Positions 39,515 through 50,372 of a stretch of DNA of 64,000 nucleotides are shown here, piece after piece (within the stretch, counting starts at the first letter, position 1; each line of letters begins with the position of its first letter). The stretch covers positions 1 to 64,000 of the forward strand of contig JAFUES010000030.1 of the NCBI GenBank assembly GCA_017470325.1, in the 5' to 3' direction. The notes under the pieces are model-generated. The model was not told the origin of the DNA, did no database searches, and was given only the letters and a program-made list of their open reading frames with translations. Source of the stretch: Oscillospiraceae bacterium (GTDB taxonomy: Bacteria; Bacillota_A; Clostridia; Oscillospirales; Oscillospiraceae). The position numbers and the translations under genes are program-made.

Positions 39515-39911
39515 CTACCTGATGCAGATCCGCAAGAAGGAGTACGCCATCAAGCGGAAAGAGCTGCGATGCGAGGAGCTGCGGAGCTGTCTCGGTGCCA
39601 GGGCGATCCGGTACGACATCGACAGGGTGCAATCGACACCGGCCGACAAGGTCAGCGAGATAATCACCAAAGTGGTCGATCTGGAGGCACAGATCGAACA
39701 GCTGAAAGAAGAGAAGGCCCTGCTGATCATCGAGATCGGCGACGCCATAGAACGCCTGGAGGACGACAACGAGAAGACCGTCCTGGCGGAGTTTTACATC
39801 GGCCGGGTGCCGATGGCCCAAGTGGCTGAGATCATCAACTACAGCGTCCGGAGGACGTACTACTTCCGGAAGCAAGGTGTCATACACCTGGGGGAGGTGC
39901 TGGATGGATAA
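39492..39911 (+). CDS. DUF1492/ArpU-like regulator, copy 2
   Basis: Identical product to 1051-1470; sigma region 4-like C-terminus. Confidence 0.78.
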   Translation: MDLQSTFDYLMQIRKKEYAIKRKELRCEELRSCLGARAIRYDIDRVQSTPADKVSEIITKVVDLEAQIEQLKEEKALLIIEIGDAIERLEDDNEKTVLAEFYIGRVPMAQVAEIINYSVRRTYYFRKQGVIHLGEVLDG

Positions 39912-40660
39912 CTTCAAACTATATCAAGGCGACTGCCTGGAGCTCCTGAGACAGATCGAGCCCGCCAGCATCGATCTGGTGCTGGCGGATCCGCCCTACT
40001 CCTCCGGAGGCACTCATGCGGGAGACAGGAAGGCCAGCACCACGGCCAAGTACACGGACAGCGACTTCAACGGAGCCGCCAAGCTCCCGCCCTTCTCCGG
40101 CGACAACATGGACCAGCGGAGCTTCACGGCCTTCATGCGATGGGTGTGCAGCGAGCTGAGACAGAAAACGAAGGAGGGGGGGGATCCTGGAGATGTTCGT
40201 GGACTGGCGCAACCTCCCCGCGATGACCGACGCCGTCCAGATGGCGGGCTGGGTCTGGCGCGGGATCTGCGTCTGGGACAAGGGCATCAGCAGGAACCAG
40301 CCGGGACGCTTCCGGAACGACTGCGAGTACATAGTCTGGGCCAGCAACGGCGACATGCCGATCGACTGGAAGGCCGCCAAGGGCACCAAGGCCATGCCGG
40401 GCGTGTACCGGGTGCCGATCGTGGCACCAAAACAGAGACAGCACCAGACGGAGAAACCGGTCGAGCTGCTGGAGGGTCTTCTGGCCATTGCACCTGCAGA
40501 CGGGCTGGTCCTGGATGCTTTCATGGGATCCGGCAGCACTGGAGTGGCTTGCATGAATACCGGTAGGCGCTTCATCGGCATCGAGCTCAATGGCCAGTAC
40601 TTCGAGACCGCCAAGCGGAGGATCCAGGAAGCGAACGAGCGAGCGCTGGAGGACTTCTGA
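39904..40660 (+). CDS. DNA adenine methyltransferase, frameshifted, copy 2
   Basis: Same two-frame structure as 1463-2219. DPPY in the first frame, FMGSGSTG in the second. The break is again at a G8 run (40176-40183). Confidence 0.85.
40176..40183 (+). repeat. G8 homopolymer, copy 2
   Basis: Same length as the tract at 1735-1742. Confidence 0.9.
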
Positions 40661-40718
40661 TCAAAGTCGGCAAACATTGCAAAAATAATCGTGATATTAT
40701 GATAGCGTGGAACGTGTG

Positions 40719-40744
40719 AGAGCAGGCGAAGGATCGCCTGCTCT
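40719..40744 (+). terminator. Hairpin before terminase genes, copy 2
   Basis: Same 10-bp stem and 6-nt loop as 2278-2303. Confidence 0.5.
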
Positions 40745-40787
40745 CTTCCGTTTTCCCAAAACTCGAATAAAGCGAGGAGGTGAGGTC

Positions 40788-41480
40788 GTGCCAAGGGCGA
40801 AGAACGCGAAGGCGGACGAGGCCCTGGCTCTATACAGACAAGGCCTCAAACTCGTGGAAATAGCGGCAAAGCTGGAAGTTCCTGAGGGCACGGTCCGCCG
40901 CTGGAAATGTACCCACGACTGGGACGGCAAGAAAAGCGAGCGTTCGGAAAAGAAAAAAGCGAGCGTTCGGAAACGCGGCGGGCAACCGGGCAATAAAAAC
41001 GCCAAGCAAAACAGAGGGCCGGAGAAGTTCGGCTTTTACAACAAATACCTGCCGGAGGAGACGTTGGAGATCTTCGGGGAGATCGCGGACGCTGATCCGC
41101 TGGATCTTCTCTGGGATCAGATCCGCTTCTCCTACACGGCCATCGTGAGGGCCCAGAAGATCGCCTACGTCAAGGATCAACAGGACAAGACGATCGAGAA
41201 GATCGAGGAAAAGGACGGAAACGTCAGCGGCGAGCGCTGGGAGGTGCAGGAGGCCTGGGACAAGCAGGCCAACTTCATGAAGGCCCAGGCGCGGGCGATG
41301 GACACCCTTCGGGGCCTGATCAAACAATACACCGAGATGCTGCGGGAACGCGGCGACACTGCCACCGAGGAACAGAAGCTCCGGCTCGAACTTCTGCGGG
41401 CTAAGCTCGGCAGCGGCTCCGGTGAGATCAAAAAGGTGACTATCATCAATGACACCAAGCAACGAGATCCGGATCAGTGA
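40788..41480 (+). CDS. terS: Terminase small subunit, copy 2
   Basis: Identical product to 2347-3039, again with the GTG start after GCGAGGAGGTGAGG. Confidence 0.92.
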   Translation: MPRAKNAKADEALALYRQGLKLVEIAAKLEVPEGTVRRWKCTHDWDGKKSERSEKKKASVRKRGGQPGNKNAKQNRGPEKFGFYNKYLPEETLEIFGEIADADPLDLLWDQIRFSYTAIVRAQKIAYVKDQQDKTIEKIEEKDGNVSGERWEVQEAWDKQANFMKAQARAMDTLRGLIKQYTEMLRERGDTATEEQKLRLELLRAKLGSGSGEIKKVTIINDTKQRDPDQ

Positions 41481-42819
41481 CCTGATCATTCCGAAGTTCT
41501 GGGACGTGTTCAACGATGAAGAGCACACCCACAAGATCCTGACCTCTGGCCGAGCCGGGACGAAGTCCTCAGAGGCAGCGATCGAGACGGTCTTCAAGAC
41601 CGTGCAGGACGTTGACGGCAGCGCCGTCGTCATCCGGAAGCGCCACAACAAGCTCCGGAAGACTGTGTACAAAGAGATCAAGAGAGCGATCAAGAGGCTG
41701 GGCCTCGACGAGCGCCTCTTCAAGATCACCGTGAGCCCGATGGAGGTCACGTTCCTGGAGAACGGGAACACGATCTACTTCACCGGCTCCGACAACATAG
41801 ACGACACCAAGGGCATCATCGACGAGAGCAAGCCGATCAAGCTGGTCATGATCGACGAGGTGAACGAGTTCTTCGAGCAGGGCGAAGGCGAGGACGAGCT
41901 TCAGAACATCGAGGCGACCTTCATCAGAGGCAACGACGAAGGCTTCCAGATGCTCTACCTCTACAACCCGCCCAAGAACCCGAACGCTCCGGTCGTCCAG
42001 TGGACCCGCAAGATGGAGCAGCGCCCCGACTGCATCCACGTCCATGTGGACTACAGAGACGTGCCGGAGGCCTGGATCGGCCGGAAGCTCCTGGAGTCGG
42101 CCGAGATCCTGCGGCAGATCGACGAGCGCCAGTGGCGCTGGCTCTGGCTGGGCCTCTCGATCGGCGTGGACGAGCTGATCTACTACATGTTCGGCGGCAA
42201 GAACGTCGCCAGGACGAAGGAGGAAGCCTTCCCGCTGATCGGCGTGGGCGTCGACTACGGCCAGCAGAACGCCACCACCTACCAGGCGGCCGGTCTCAAC
42301 ATGACCAAGCACCGGCTGGAGGGCCTGGCGGAGTACTATCACAGCGGCAGAGAGTCCGGGACACAGAAGAGCCCCGGCAAGTACGCGGAGGACTTCGTGG
42401 CCTTCCTGGACGATCTCCACGAGGCGTACAGCTGCAACAGCTTCTACGTCTTCATCGACCCGTCTGCTGCGGGCCTGGCGGAGGAGATCAAGCGAGCGGT
42501 CCGGGGCTGCGGCTACAGCGTCCGGCTCCGGGACGCACAGAACGACGTCGCCCTGGGGATCTCCAGGGTGCAGAAGCTCCTCACCTTTGGGATGCTCACG
42601 ATCTCCCCGAAGCAGGAGAACGCCCGGCGCGAGTTCGGGCTCTATGAATACGACAAGAAAAGCATCGAGCGAGGCCAGGAGAAGCCGGTCAAGGAGAATG
42701 ACCACTGCATGGACGCGATCCGCTACCTGGTGATGGGTCTCTGGTCGAAGCTGAAGCACTACCTCCCGGTGCAGGACAAAGAGGAGGAGAACAACGAAGA
42801 AGCGGAGGGAATAATCTGA
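41449..42819 (+). CDS. terL: Terminase large subunit, copy 2
   Basis: Identical product to 3008-4378 (GRAGTKS, LVMIDEVNE). Confidence 0.96.
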   Translation: MTPSNEIRISDLIIPKFWDVFNDEEHTHKILTSGRAGTKSSEAAIETVFKTVQDVDGSAVVIRKRHNKLRKTVYKEIKRAIKRLGLDERLFKITVSPMEVTFLENGNTIYFTGSDNIDDTKGIIDESKPIKLVMIDEVNEFFEQGEGEDELQNIEATFIRGNDEGFQMLYLYNPPKNPNAPVVQWTRKMEQRPDCIHVHVDYRDVPEAWIGRKLLESAEILRQIDERQWRWLWLGLSIGVDELIYYMFGGKNVARTKEEAFPLIGVGVDYGQQNATTYQAAGLNMTKHRLEGLAEYYHSGRESGTQKSPGKYAEDFVAFLDDLHEAYSCNSFYVFIDPSAAGLAEEIKRAVRGCGYSVRLRDAQNDVALGISRVQKLLTFGMLTISPKQENARREFGLYEYDKKSIERGQEKPVKENDHCMDAIRYLVMGLWSKLKHYLPVQDKEEENNEEAEGII

Positions 42820-42820
42820 A

Positions 42821-44269
42821 ATGAATATCTTTGAATACTTCAAAAAGAAGGGCATCGACACCCTCGACAGCTCCTTCTACAGCAAGATCGACATGTGGGA
42901 CAGCTGGTACAGGTCGAACGTGAAGAAGTTCCACCAGTACCGGATCTACCACGGCGCGAGCCACTACGAGCGCTGCCATCGGAAAAGCCTGGGCATGGCC
43001 AAGAAGATCTGCGAGGACATCAGCGACCTGCTCCTGAACGAGAAGGTCAAGATCACGATCAAGGATCCGGCGACGGACGCCTTCGTGGAGAGAGTCCTGG
43101 AGGGCGCCAACTTCACCGTGCAGGGCAACGAGTACCAGGAGCGCAAGGCGGCCTGCGGGACCGTGGCCTACGTCCCCTACCTCACCAACATGGTCCTGGA
43201 TGAAGAGGGCCGCGTGGTCTCTGCTGAGGTGAAGCTGGACTACGTCGTGGCGAAGAACATCTTCCCGACAGCCTGGGAGAATTCCAGGGTCACGGAGGTG
43301 ATCTTCGTCTTTGAGAAGACCTACAAGCGCAAGAAGTACGCCCAGTTCCAGCACCACAAGCTGGAGCCCTGGACGGGTGAGAACGGCGAGGACCTGGGCT
43401 TCCAGTACGTCATCGAGAACACGGTCGTCCTCTGCTCTTCCGGATCCGGCAGGGAGCTGACGCCGGAGGAGTGGAACGAGATCCCGCACTTCGAGGGACT
43501 GGCTGCCAGAGTCGAGACTGGCAGCGACCAGCCTCAGTTCGTGATCGACAAGCTGAACATCGCCAACAATGTCGACGAGGACGACAGCAACCCGATGGGG
43601 ATCAGCCTCTTCGCCAACAGCATCGACGTCCTGGCCAAGATCGACATCGAGTACGACAGCTACGCGAACGAGTTCACCATGGGCAGGAAGAGGATCTTCG
43701 TCGCTCCGGAAATGCTGACCGACGCCAACGGCGGCCAGGTCTTCGATCCGGACGACTCCGTCTTCTACCAGCTGCCGGAGGACTACTTCAAGGACACCAA
43801 GGAAGCCATGCACGAGGTCAACATGAGCCTCAGGGTGCAGGAGCATGAGGACGCCATCAACAACGACCTCAACCTCCTCTCCTTCAAGTGCGGCTTCGGC
43901 ACCCAGTACTACCGGTTCGAGAGGGGCGCGGTCGCAACGGCCACTCAGGTGATCAGCGAGAACTCCGACATGTACCGGACGATCTGCAAGCACGAGATCA
44001 TCCTGGAGGACGTGCTGAAGGATCTGATCCGCTGCATCATCCGCCTGGGCCAGACGGCCAACGTGCCGGACCTGGTGCTGGAGACCGACATCACCATCGA
44101 CTTCGACGACTCCATCATCGAAGACAAGCAGACAGAAAGACAGGAAGACCGCCAGGACGTGGCCATGGGCGTCATGAGCCCGGAGGAATACCGCGCCAAG
44201 TGGTACGGGGAGACCGTGGAGATCGCGGCCACCAAGATCCCGGACCAGTCTGGCGGGATCCTGATGTAA
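42821..44269 (+). CDS. Portal protein, copy 2
   Basis: Identical product to 4380-5828. Confidence 0.93.
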   Translation: MNIFEYFKKKGIDTLDSSFYSKIDMWDSWYRSNVKKFHQYRIYHGASHYERCHRKSLGMAKKICEDISDLLLNEKVKITIKDPATDAFVERVLEGANFTVQGNEYQERKAACGTVAYVPYLTNMVLDEEGRVVSAEVKLDYVVAKNIFPTAWENSRVTEVIFVFEKTYKRKKYAQFQHHKLEPWTGENGEDLGFQYVIENTVVLCSSGSGRELTPEEWNEIPHFEGLAARVETGSDQPQFVIDKLNIANNVDEDDSNPMGISLFANSIDVLAKIDIEYDSYANEFTMGRKRIFVAPEMLTDANGGQVFDPDDSVFYQLPEDYFKDTKEAMHEVNMSLRVQEHEDAINNDLNLLSFKCGFGTQYYRFERGAVATATQVISENSDMYRTICKHEIILEDVLKDLIRCIIRLGQTANVPDLVLETDITIDFDDSIIEDKQTERQEDRQDVAMGVMSPEEYRAKWYGETVEIAATKIPDQSGGILM

Positions 44270-44272
44270 TCA

Positions 44273-45604
44273 ATGGACGAGAGCTACAGCAGCCTGCTGG
44301 CTGAGGGCATCGAGAAGAAATACCGGCAGCTGGAGATGGAGATCATGGAGGACATCGTCCGAAGGATCCAGAAGGCCGGGACGATCACCGACTCAGCCGA
44401 CTGGCAGATCAACCGCCTCCGGATCCTGGGCACAACCAACCAGGAGATCGAGGCCATGATCCGGAGGGCCGTCCAGGGGAACGAGGAAGAGGTCCGGCGC
44501 CTCTACATGGAGGTCATCGAGCGGGAGTACACCCGCGACAAGGAGCTCTACGAGAAGACCGGCAAGGACTTCATCCCCTACGAGCAGAACCCGGAGCTCC
44601 AGCAGATCACGGACGCCCTGGTGGATCAGTCCACCACGGAGCTCTACAACATCACCAAGAGCACCGGCTTCATGATTGACATGGGCGGCAGCTCCGGCAG
44701 GGTCTTCACGCCCCTGGCTGACGTCTACAACGGCTACCTGGACGACGCCATCACTGGCATGGCCAACGGGGCCTACGACTACAACACGCTGATCCGGCGC
44801 ATGGTCTCCCAGATGACCAGCTCCGGGCTGAGGACGGACCACGTCTTCAAGAACGAGAACGGCGGAGACTGGGGCATCGACTACGCGAGCGGCTGGCACA
44901 ACCGGATCGACGTGGCAGCGCGTCGCGCTCTGCTCACCGGCTTCGGCCAGCTGGCCAGCCAGGTCACGAGCATGAACGCCCAGCGCCTCGGCACCAACCT
45001 CTTCGAGGTCTCCTGGCACCCGGGCGCCCGTCTCTCCCATACGGTCTGGCAGGGCAAGGTCTACACCAAGGAAGAGCTGACGAGCAAGTGCGGCCTGGGC
45101 ACCGGTCCGGGTCTCTGCGGCTGGAACTGCCGCCACAACTACTACCCGTTCATCCCTGGCGTGAGCCAGCGGAACTGGTCAGACGAGTGGCTGGATCAGA
45201 TGAACGCCAAGGAGAACGCGCCGAAGAAGTTCCGGGGCAAGGAGTACACGACCTACGAGGCCACCCAGAAGCAGCGGCAGATGGAGACGGCCATGAGGGC
45301 CCGGCGTGAGCAGGTGCAGCTCCTCAGGAAGGGCGACGCGGATCCGGACGACATCCTAACAGCCCGGTGCAAATACCAGGCCCAGCTTGACGAGTACAAG
45401 CGCTTCAGCGCTGCCATGGGCCTCGAAGAACAGACGGAGCGGATTTACACAGGCCGGACCCGTGGCCGGATCTCTCCCTCTCCTCAGGCATACGCAAAGT
45501 GGCAGATGGAGCAGGCCGAGAAGGCCGCCAACCGTGCCAGGGAGAAGGCCGAGCGGCAGCGTCGGGCGGATATGGACGCCGCCCAGAAGGGAGGCACAAC
45601 ATGA
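44273..45604 (+). CDS. Phage minor capsid protein, copy 2
   Basis: Identical product to 5832-7163. Confidence 0.9.
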   Translation: MDESYSSLLAEGIEKKYRQLEMEIMEDIVRRIQKAGTITDSADWQINRLRILGTTNQEIEAMIRRAVQGNEEEVRRLYMEVIEREYTRDKELYEKTGKDFIPYEQNPELQQITDALVDQSTTELYNITKSTGFMIDMGGSSGRVFTPLADVYNGYLDDAITGMANGAYDYNTLIRRMVSQMTSSGLRTDHVFKNENGGDWGIDYASGWHNRIDVAARRALLTGFGQLASQVTSMNAQRLGTNLFEVSWHPGARLSHTVWQGKVYTKEELTSKCGLGTGPGLCGWNCRHNYYPFIPGVSQRNWSDEWLDQMNAKENAPKKFRGKEYTTYEATQKQRQMETAMRARREQVQLLRKGDADPDDILTARCKYQAQLDEYKRFSAAMGLEEQTERIYTGRTRGRISPSPQAYAKWQMEQAEKAANRAREKAERQRRADMDAAQKGGTT

Positions 45605-45897
45605 TCAAGGTCCACCTGGATCTTCACACGATAACGGTCCATGGGCACGCGCCCCGGCCGGAGAACACGGAGCCCGGCCAGAATATCGTCTGCGCTGCGG
45701 TCTCCGCTCTCACCCTCACCCTGATCGAAGGCCTGGAGGCCATCGCGGGCATGAGGATCGAGACGGTCGAGGAGCCTGGCAACGTCCGGATCGTATGGAT
45801 GACCACCAACGAGATCGGCAAGGCCCTGATCGACACCTGGTACATCGGGATCACCCGGATCCAGGACAGCTACCCGAACACAATCACGATAATTTGA
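45601..45897 (+). CDS. prp: Prp-like cysteine protease, copy 2
   Basis: Identical product to 7160-7456 (GHA and NIVCAAVSAL; His16, Cys31). Confidence 0.88.
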   Translation: MIKVHLDLHTITVHGHAPRPENTEPGQNIVCAAVSALTLTLIEGLEAIAGMRIETVEEPGNVRIVWMTTNEIGKALIDTWYIGITRIQDSYPNTITII

Positions 45898-45919
45898 GCG
45901 CCCCCTCGTCCCGGGCGCT
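45897..45919 (+). terminator. Hairpin after protease gene, copy 2
   Basis: Same stem as 7456-7478. Confidence 0.5.
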
Positions 45920-45996
45920 TTAATTATGGCCGGACAGCTCTGCCTTAATGAGCCGGAACGTGTTCACGCACACTACAAAAACGGAGGAATAGAAAC

Positions 45997-46632
45997 ATGA
46001 TCAAGAAACACTTCGACCTTCAGCTCTTCGACGACGGCGGTCAGAGCGGCTCTGGCAGTGCCCAGGGTGGAACAGCCGGGACTGGTGACGGCGGCCAGGC
46101 AGGAAGCGCCGGGAACAACGGAAACGGCAGCGGCGGCTCCTACAGCTTCCAGCAGGCGGAAGAGATCGCGAACGCCAGGGCACAGAGAGCCGAGAAGGCA
46201 GCCCTCGCGTCCTACTTCAAACAGCAGGGCATGAGCGAGGACGAAGTGTCCAAGGCCATCGCGGCCTATAAAGCCCAGCAGGCGGCCAGCAAGCCGGACG
46301 CCAGCAAGATCACCAAAGAGCGCGACGACGCGCTCGCCGAACTGGCAGCACTGAAGAACAGCAACGCGCTCCGCTCCAAGGGCGTGCGCGAGGAGGATCT
46401 GGACTATGTCATGTTCAAGATCGGCGCCCTCATGAAAGAGGACGACAAGCTCGACTTCGACAAGGCTGCCGCCAAGTACCTGAAAGACAACCCGCGCTTC
46501 ACGGCGTCCGGGGGTGGCTCGTACAGAGTAAAGACCGGGACGGACAGCTCCGGCCAGGGCGGAAGCTCCGGCCAGCAGGGCAACGACTCGATCAACAACG
46601 CCATCCGGAAGGCCATCAGGCGCACATACTGA
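45997..46632 (+). CDS. Capsid scaffolding protein, copy 2
   Basis: Identical product to 7556-8191, with the DLQLFD leader. Confidence 0.88.
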   Translation: MIKKHFDLQLFDDGGQSGSGSAQGGTAGTGDGGQAGSAGNNGNGSGGSYSFQQAEEIANARAQRAEKAALASYFKQQGMSEDEVSKAIAAYKAQQAASKPDASKITKERDDALAELAALKNSNALRSKGVREEDLDYVMFKIGALMKEDDKLDFDKAAAKYLKDNPRFTASGGGSYRVKTGTDSSGQGGSSGQQGNDSINNAIRKAIRRTY

Positions 46633-46656
46633 TCAACATTATGGAGGTATAACACA

Positions 46657-47625
46657 ATGAGAAAGTACTTTAATCTTCAGCTTTTCGACACCGACGCCCA
46701 GATCATCGACAGAACTGGCGCCGAGGCCCTCATTCCTGAGGAGAACGCCCGCGAGATCATCCAGGGCGCCGTGGCTCAGTCTGCTGCCCTCTCTATGGGC
46801 CGTCGCCTGGCCAACATGACCAGCAAGCAGACCAAGCTCCCCGTGCTCGATGCTCTTCCGATCGCGTACTTCGTGGACGGTGACACCGAGCAGAAGAAGA
46901 CCACCAAGCAGCAGTGGGACAAGAAGATCCTCTACGCTGAGGAGGTCGCTGTCATCGTTCCGATCCCTGAGGCAGTCCTTGACGACGCCGACTACGACAT
47001 CTGGGGCGAGGTTCGTCCTCGTATCCAGGAAGCCTTCGGCAAGGTCATCGACCAGGCCATCTTCTTCGGAACCGGCAAGCCCACCAACTGGAGAGCGGGC
47101 CTCGTGCCTTCCGCTACCGCTGCGGGCGCGACCGTCGCACTCGGCCAGAATGACCTCTTCGACGTCATCATGGGCGAGGGTGGCGTGATCGCCAAGGTTG
47201 AGGAGTCCGGCTTCTTCGTGTCCGGCCACCTGGCTGACATCAGCATGAGAGCTAAGCTCCGCGGCCTGAAGGATCAGCAGGAGCGTCCTCTGTTCCTGGC
47301 TTCCATGCAGCAGGCGGGCAACTACACCCTGGACGGCTCTGCCATGACCTTCCCGCGCAACGGATCCTGGGATCCTACGGCGGCTCTGATGGTCTCCGGC
47401 GACTTCAGCCAGCTGGTCTACTCCATCCGCCAGGACATCACCTTCAAGCTCTTCACCGAGGGCGTGGTCCAGAACACGGACGGTACGATCGCGTACAACC
47501 TCATGCAGAACGACATGGTCGCTCTCCGTGCGGTCATGAGACTGGGCTGGGAGATCCCGAACCCGATCAACGCGCTGAAGACCAACAAGAACCAGCGCTT
47601 CCCGTTCGCCGTTCTCACTGCCTAA
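46657..47625 (+). CDS. Major capsid protein, copy 2
   Basis: Identical product to 8216-9184, with the NLQLFD leader. Confidence 0.95.
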   Translation: MRKYFNLQLFDTDAQIIDRTGAEALIPEENAREIIQGAVAQSAALSMGRRLANMTSKQTKLPVLDALPIAYFVDGDTEQKKTTKQQWDKKILYAEEVAVIVPIPEAVLDDADYDIWGEVRPRIQEAFGKVIDQAIFFGTGKPTNWRAGLVPSATAAGATVALGQNDLFDVIMGEGGVIAKVEESGFFVSGHLADISMRAKLRGLKDQQERPLFLASMQQAGNYTLDGSAMTFPRNGSWDPTAALMVSGDFSQLVYSIRQDITFKLFTEGVVQNTDGTIAYNLMQNDMVALRAVMRLGWEIPNPINALKTNKNQRFPFAVLTA

Positions 47626-47644
47626 GTGAAAGGAGGGCGAGCTG

Positions 47645-48076
47645 ATGGGCTACGTTAGCTACGAGTTTTACAGTCAGACCTTCGGGACGATGATCCCGGA
47701 GGCTGACTTCTCCAAGGCCGAGACGAAGGCTGAGGCGGCCATCAGCTACCTCACCTATGTGAACGGCGACATCTTCGCGGTCGAGAACGACAACGTCAAG
47801 CTGGCGGTGTGCGCGGCTGCGGAGGTGATCTACAACAACGAAAAACAGACCAGTGCTGCCGGTGGCTCTGCTGCCGGTAAGAAGAGCGAGAGCAACGACG
47901 GCTACTCTGTCACCTATGTGACCGAAGCACAGGACGGCCAGACCGCTGAGGAGGCCCTTCGGAAGAAGATCTACGAGGCGATCAGGCTCTACCTGCTGCC
48001 GACCGGATGGCTCAGCCGGAAGGTCAAGATGGGAGGGTGCTGCGATGTATGTGCAAACAGCGATAACTCTCTTTAA
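47645..48076 (+). CDS. Head-tail connector / adaptor, copy 2
   Basis: Identical product to 9204-9635. Confidence 0.75.
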   Translation: MGYVSYEFYSQTFGTMIPEADFSKAETKAEAAISYLTYVNGDIFAVENDNVKLAVCAAAEVIYNNEKQTSAAGGSAAGKKSESNDGYSVTYVTEAQDGQTAEEALRKKIYEAIRLYLLPTGWLSRKVKMGGCCDVCANSDNSL

Positions 48077-48485
48077 CAAGCGCCTGGGCGCTGACAGGCG
48101 GGAGGTCTACTTCCCGACCTGCATCACCGGCGCCTCGTTCTTCGAGTCGAGGAGCTCCAGCCACTCTACGGATGGAGCTCACTCCGAGAGCCTCACCTAC
48201 AAGCTCCGGATCCCGATCGACGCCAAGGTCCAGGACGACAAGACCTACCTCAGCGAGATGGCCTTCAAGGCTCTGACCGCTGAGGAGGCCGCTGATCACT
48301 GGACGATCCAGAAGGGCGACATCGTCCTGGCATGTGCGACAGAGCTTACCGAGCCGGTCGCCGAGCCTGCTCTCAAAGAGCTGGCCAAGGCCAACCTGGC
48401 GGACGTCATCACGGTGAAGGAATACGCGGACAACACGATCCGAGGCTCGAAGGCCGTCCAGCACTGGCGGATCGGAGGCGAATGA
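48045..48485 (+). CDS. Probable head-closure protein, copy 2
   Basis: Identical product to 9604-10044. Confidence 0.6.
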   Translation: MYVQTAITLFNKRLGADRREVYFPTCITGASFFESRSSSHSTDGAHSESLTYKLRIPIDAKVQDDKTYLSEMAFKALTAEEAADHWTIQKGDIVLACATELTEPVAEPALKELAKANLADVITVKEYADNTIRGSKAVQHWRIGGE

Positions 48486-48859
48486 TGGCATTTAAGCCTA
48501 TACAGAACCTACAAGACGCAACGGCGACCGGGAAGAACGGGTCGGTCAAGATCACCTGGAACGCCGGAGCGCTGCCGAGGATCAACGGCGTGCTCAGCAA
48601 GAAGCAGGAAATCATCGACAGCGAAGTGCTGCGGCTCTGCTCTCCCCTGGTCCCCTTCCGGACCGGAGCGCTGGAGAGATCCGGCACGCTGGGCACAGTC
48701 ATCGGCTCCGGCGAGGTGAAGTACATCGCCCCGTATGCACGGCGCCAATACTACGGAACCGCACAGACCCGGAGCTATGACCCGAGGCGCGGCGGCATGT
48801 GGTTCGAGCGCATGAAGACAGCCAACAAGGACCAGATCCTGCGGCTGATCAGCTCATAA
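48482..48859 (+). CDS. Minor capsid / head-tail joining protein, copy 2
   Basis: Identical product to 10041-10418. Confidence 0.8.
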   Translation: MMAFKPIQNLQDATATGKNGSVKITWNAGALPRINGVLSKKQEIIDSEVLRLCSPLVPFRTGALERSGTLGTVIGSGEVKYIAPYARRQYYGTAQTRSYDPRRGGMWFERMKTANKDQILRLISS

Positions 48860-48870
48860 GGAGGAGCGCG

Positions 48871-49296
48871 ATGGTCAATTCAATCATCGAGGGCGTGGCT
48901 CAGTTCTTTGAGGCCTGCCCTATTCTGGCGGACGGAGTCTTCAGGGTGGACGCCCTGGGCGATAAGCCTCAGGAGTACACGATCGAGACCGGGATCTTCA
49001 ACCCGGTGATCGAGACGTACATCGACGGCAGCTCAGACCGGCGCTACCAGTTCAACTTCGGAAGCCGCGAATACTACGGGATGGACCGGATCCAGAACAT
49101 CGCGAACAGCTCCTTCTATGAGGACTTCGCGGCATGGGTCGAGGCCCAGGACGCAGCTGGCAGCTTCCCGGAGCTCCCGGAAGGGATGCACGCGGAACAG
49201 CTGACCGTGCTGTCTTCCGGCTATCTGTTCGACGAGTCGATGCAGAACGCCAGATACCAGATACAGTTAGAACTTATTTATCACAAGGAGGCATAA
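48871..49296 (+). CDS. Tail completion protein, copy 2
   Basis: Identical product to 10430-10855. Confidence 0.7.
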   Translation: MVNSIIEGVAQFFEACPILADGVFRVDALGDKPQEYTIETGIFNPVIETYIDGSSDRRYQFNFGSREYYGMDRIQNIANSSFYEDFAAWVEAQDAAGSFPELPEGMHAEQLTVLSSGYLFDESMQNARYQIQLELIYHKEA

Positions 49297-49300
49297 GCAC

Positions 49301-49843
49301 ATGAGAAAGTTCAATCTTCAGCTTTTTGATGCTACCCGTGCCGCCCTGCTCAGGAACGCCATCGCGGACTATGCGCTGATTGGCACCGAATACGAGCTCA
49401 TGGGCACGGGCTTCACTTCCCTGGACGAGAGCCCCAACGCTCAGACGGACAGCGAGACCTACATCAACGAGGTCACAGCTTCCTCTGACATCACCGGCTA
49501 CGAGACCGAGTTCCCGTATGAGTCCAGGCTGATCCCTTCCCAGAAGGCGATCTACGCGCTCTACAAGATGGGGCGCGACCACGCGACCGGTGACGCTGCT
49601 CAGCTGACCTACGTCCGCGTGGATCTGTTCAACCCGATCGGAACACCTTCGGCTCAGTCTGCTGAGTATACGGCCCGCCAGTTCACCGTGGCCAACGAGG
49701 TCTCCGACATCGAGGGCGAAGGCGGCCAGAAGATCCAGATCTCCGGAACGCTTCACGCGGTCGGCGATCCGATCCAGGGCAAGTTCGACACCGTGGCCAA
49801 GGAGTTCACGGCTGGAACCTTCACCGGCCAGTTCGACGCCTAA
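49301..49843 (+). CDS. Major tail tube protein, copy 2
   Basis: Identical product to 10860-11402, with the NLQLFD leader. Confidence 0.87.
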   Translation: MRKFNLQLFDATRAALLRNAIADYALIGTEYELMGTGFTSLDESPNAQTDSETYINEVTASSDITGYETEFPYESRLIPSQKAIYALYKMGRDHATGDAAQLTYVRVDLFNPIGTPSAQSAEYTARQFTVANEVSDIEGEGGQKIQISGTLHAVGDPIQGKFDTVAKEFTAGTFTGQFDA

Positions 49844-49909
49844 GAAGGACCACAACAGCAAACAGCTGGCACCACGCGACTGACCTCACGGGCAGGAAGT
49901 GGCCAGACG

Positions 49910-49937
49910 GAGCCCGGTCAACAGTGCGGCCGGGCTC
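49910..49937 (+). terminator. Hairpin after tail tube gene, copy 2
   Basis: Same 8-bp stem followed by TGATTTTAATT as at 11469-11496. Confidence 0.65.
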
Positions 49938-49973
49938 TGATTTTAATTAAGCACTGACCAGAGGAGGAAAAAC

Positions 49974-50372
49974 ATGGACATCATCATCAACGGCGTAACG
50001 CTTCAGGGCGATTTTATGGACGCGGACTTCGTGGGTCCGTATGAAGAGGCGACCAAGAAGATGCAGGCGACAGCTATGGCCAGCCGCAACAAGCAGTACA
50101 GCAGCGCGGCGGAGGGCTATCTGGAGCAGTGCGCGACGGTCGACACCTACTTCGACGACATCTTCGGACCCGGCACGGCCGCCAAGGTCTTCCAGGGATC
50201 GGAGCACAACATCATGGTCCACCTGAAGGCCGTGGAGGAGCTGACAGACTGGGCTCAGGGTGAGAAGAAGAAGCTCAACGACTTCACGAACAAGTACACC
50301 CAGCGCCAGAACGCACAGCTCCAGCGCGAACGCGCCCAGCAGGTCATCTCTGCAAAGAAGAATAAGCATTGA
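49974..50372 (+). CDS. Tail assembly chaperone, copy 2
   Basis: Identical product to 11533-11931. Confidence 0.7.
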   Translation: MDIIINGVTLQGDFMDADFVGPYEEATKKMQATAMASRNKQYSSAAEGYLEQCATVDTYFDDIFGPGTAAKVFQGSEHNIMVHLKAVEELTDWAQGEKKKLNDFTNKYTQRQNAQLQRERAQQVISAKKNKH